A stretch of 64,000 nt of DNA, from positions 14,602,325 to 14,666,324 of the forward strand of contig OX393566.1 of NCBI GenBank assembly GCA_947652115.1. The letters are read 5' to 3'. Each line of letters opens with the position of its first letter. Position 1 is the stretch's first letter. A program made the translations under genes and the position numbers. This stretch comes from Blastomussa wellsi (lineage: Eukaryota > Cnidaria > Anthozoa > Scleractinia > Plerogyridae). Shown here in pieces: positions 63,119 to 64,000 of this stretch. The notes under the pieces are model-generated. The model ran no database searches. It saw nothing but the letters and a program-made list of their open reading frames with translations, and had not been told where the DNA came from.

Positions 63119-63152
63119 GCTCCGACGAAGGGCTAACACTCGAAACGTCAGC
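63119..63152 (+). ncRNA. Degenerate hammerhead-like ribozyme motif, right arm
   Basis: Plus strand gctccgacgaagggctaaca then ctcgaaacgtcag: an inverted copy of the left motif with core CCGACGA (one base off CTGANGA), stem-II-like agggc...ctc and GAAAC-GTC. Hammerheads of this minimal type are known in Penelope-like pseudo-LTRs. Confidence 0.4.
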
Positions 63153-63323
63153 TCTTGAATCTCTTTACGGTGGCCAATTGACATTATCAACCCAGTTGAT
63201 AAAACCAAATTATAGAAAAATGGTTGGACTGGGGACTGGGAGAGCTTTTTGTTGTTGCTTGCCAGGGGAGTTTTGTTTTCTGCACCAAAGGTGGATTGGT
63301 TGTTGCGATATAGTTTGTCCGGT

Positions 63324-63983
63324 CTACGCCAGGGCAACACGGCAGCTTTTTTTCTTGCTCGGTGTCGTTTTCTCCTCCCCAAGCCGGCAATGCAGGGTTT
63401 TTCTTTTTTCTAGCACGTGGAGGCCTCCCATTGCCTCGATCTCTCTTTCCAGGAAGTACCTGTGCGTTGGGGTTTCTTCGTCTGTTTTCGGTTCCCCGTC
63501 TTCGCCGAGCGGGAGCAGGAAGAGAATGGTCCGCGGAGATTTTCGGAAGATTGTCGCTGCGAAACGTTTGGCTATGTACTCTCTTGCCAGCAAGTCTGTT
63601 GTTTTTTTCGTGTCTTTGTTTGCTGGCGCAGAAACTTTGGAAAAATTGGTTTTGGCGAGATCTGCGCAAAGTTTGTCGTATTCTTCGCATTTCGCCCCAA
63701 GAGCCTGCAAGATTCGGAGTCGACCAGGGTCTGGGGCTTCGAGAACTTGTATTGGGTTCCACATGATTTTTGTGCTCTCGTTGGACTGGAAGGTTTTTGG
63801 GGGTTTGATTTGCAACACTAACCCTCCAAGCTTGTCGACACCGTCGAAAGCCACAAGCCAGAAAAGTTTCTGACCAAATTTGTTTTCCTCCTTGCGGAAG
63901 AAGACAGCGCATTCGTGGAGGATTTTTCGCAGACCTTTTGTCGCCCAAACAGAAACACACAGAACTTGGTTCCTGCAAGACAA
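63324..63983 (-). CDS. Element U gene b, second copy (continues beyond right edge)
   Basis: A minus-strand frame of at least 219 residues, open to the stop at 63324 and probably starting outside the window. Recognisable blocks are LCVSVWATKGLRKILHECAV, KIMWNPIQVLEAPDPGRLRI, FRKSPRTILFLLPLGEDGEP, TDEETPTHRYFLEREIEAMG and TTPSKKK. They align with gene b at 10833-11489 end to end, with roughly half the residues identical. Unlike the first copy there is no frameshift in this span. Function unknown. The conserved, uninterrupted frame suggests a younger or longer-functional copy. Confidence 0.65.
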   Translation of the reverse strand: MSCRNQVLCVSVWATKGLRKILHECAVFFRKEENKFGQKLFWLVAFDGVDKLGGLVLQIKPPKTFQSNESTKIMWNPIQVLEAPDPGRLRILQALGAKCEEYDKLCADLAKTNFSKVSAPANKDTKKTTDLLAREYIAKRFAATIFRKSPRTILFLLPLGEDGEPKTDEETPTHRYFLEREIEAMGGLHVLEKRKTLHCRLGEEKTTPSKKKSCRVALA

Positions 63984-64000
63984 CCCGACATTGCTCTTCT

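Larger units (their letters stand above)
62252..63228 (-). mobile_element. 5'-truncated Penelope-like element with 14-bp target duplication
   Basis: The target duplication gaaaaattgttgga / gaaaaatggttgga (62252-62265, 63215-63228; one mismatch) bounds a 949-bp insert at 62266-63214. It holds a GIY-YIG-type C-terminus on the minus strand, framed by 165-bp inverted arms (62319-62483 and 63050-63214). A further 53-bp terminal segment (62266-62318) is present only on the left. Inverted pseudo-LTR-like arms and a GIY-YIG domain are hallmarks of Penelope-like elements. Confidence 0.9.
61752..63314 (+). pseudogene. Element U gene c, second copy, split by a Penelope-like element
   Basis: The plus strand from about 61756 matches gene c of the first copy (starting with the TAMLFESKQTE segment). 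The first about 230 bp are nearly identical in nucleotides to 12117-11860 on the opposite strand. The frame from 61808 runs into the C-terminal domain MDLVVLPPGCVPHFPFHQF, WKDWRALRKC, NIVGHINAE. It is interrupted by an insertion (62266-63214) and resumes with DWGLGELFVVA and GSFVFCTKGGLVVAI to the stop at 63312-63314. An in-frame TAG near 61787 and the missing N-terminus (replaced by a LINE) make it a pseudogene. It converges on gene b with 9 bp between them, as in copy one. Confidence 0.55.

Overview
The window looks like a stretch of an animal genome, most likely an anthozoan cnidarian (coral or anemone). This is an inference from its content: AT-rich spacers, spliced exons, and a mix of DIRS, Penelope, Gypsy, L1/Tx1-like and Jockey/CR1-like LINEs, an OTU/RPA-bearing Helitron, a tRNA-derived SINE and many MITEs. 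There is no sign of bacterial gene organisation. Nearly all long reading frames belong to mobile elements, most of them broken.

Layout, left to right. 1-1129: minus-strand Gypsy gag/protease fragment running off the left edge, with a tRNA-Leu-like primer site and an 85-bp tandem repeat behind it. 2.0-7.0 kb: decayed DIRS-like retroelement with direct terminal repeats and an 850-bp TA-flanked MITE inside. 8.3-9.5 kb: transposase-like fragment running into a duplicated fold-back element. 9.5-12.7 kb: a multi-gene element I do not recognise (here 'element U'), with two convergent genes, an inverted repeat and a small HTH gene. 13.9-15.2 kb: integrase-like transposase lacking its first catalytic Asp. 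17.3-21.6 kb: L1/Tx1-like LINE split by a 334-bp MITE with poly-G/poly-C ends. 23.2-26.9 kb: a host-type gene that only appears after splicing: five exons, all phase 1, encoding a 136-residue Arg-rich CCHC zinc-knuckle protein, with a LINE in intron 1. 27.6-34.2 kb: a Gypsy element with both LTRs and a 1296-bp in-frame tandem duplication inside pol.

Right half. 36-39 kb: SINE, Penelope terminal fragment, pogo-like MITE, 17-bp minisatellite, TIR MITE. 40.4-42.7 kb: decayed OTU + CXC gene. 42.9-44.9 kb: LINE whose reverse transcriptase has lost its catalytic motif. 45.1-47.2 kb and 56.3-58.7 kb: two related transposons with the same terminal inverted repeat and 4-bp A/T target duplications. 47.2-48.0 kb: 119-bp tandem array. 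48.2-55.4 kb: Helitron (RPA-like, Rep/helicase, OTU). 55.6-61.75 kb: LINE pieces, one interrupted by the second 4-bp-TSD transposon. 61.75-64 kb: a second copy of element U, with the same convergent gene pair, invaded by a Penelope-like element with a 14-bp target duplication.

The most unusual items are element U (two diverged copies with conserved gene order and a roughly 200-bp block of much higher nucleotide conservation), the open-frame duplication in Gypsy pol, and the nested insertions that can be dated relative to one another from their target duplications.
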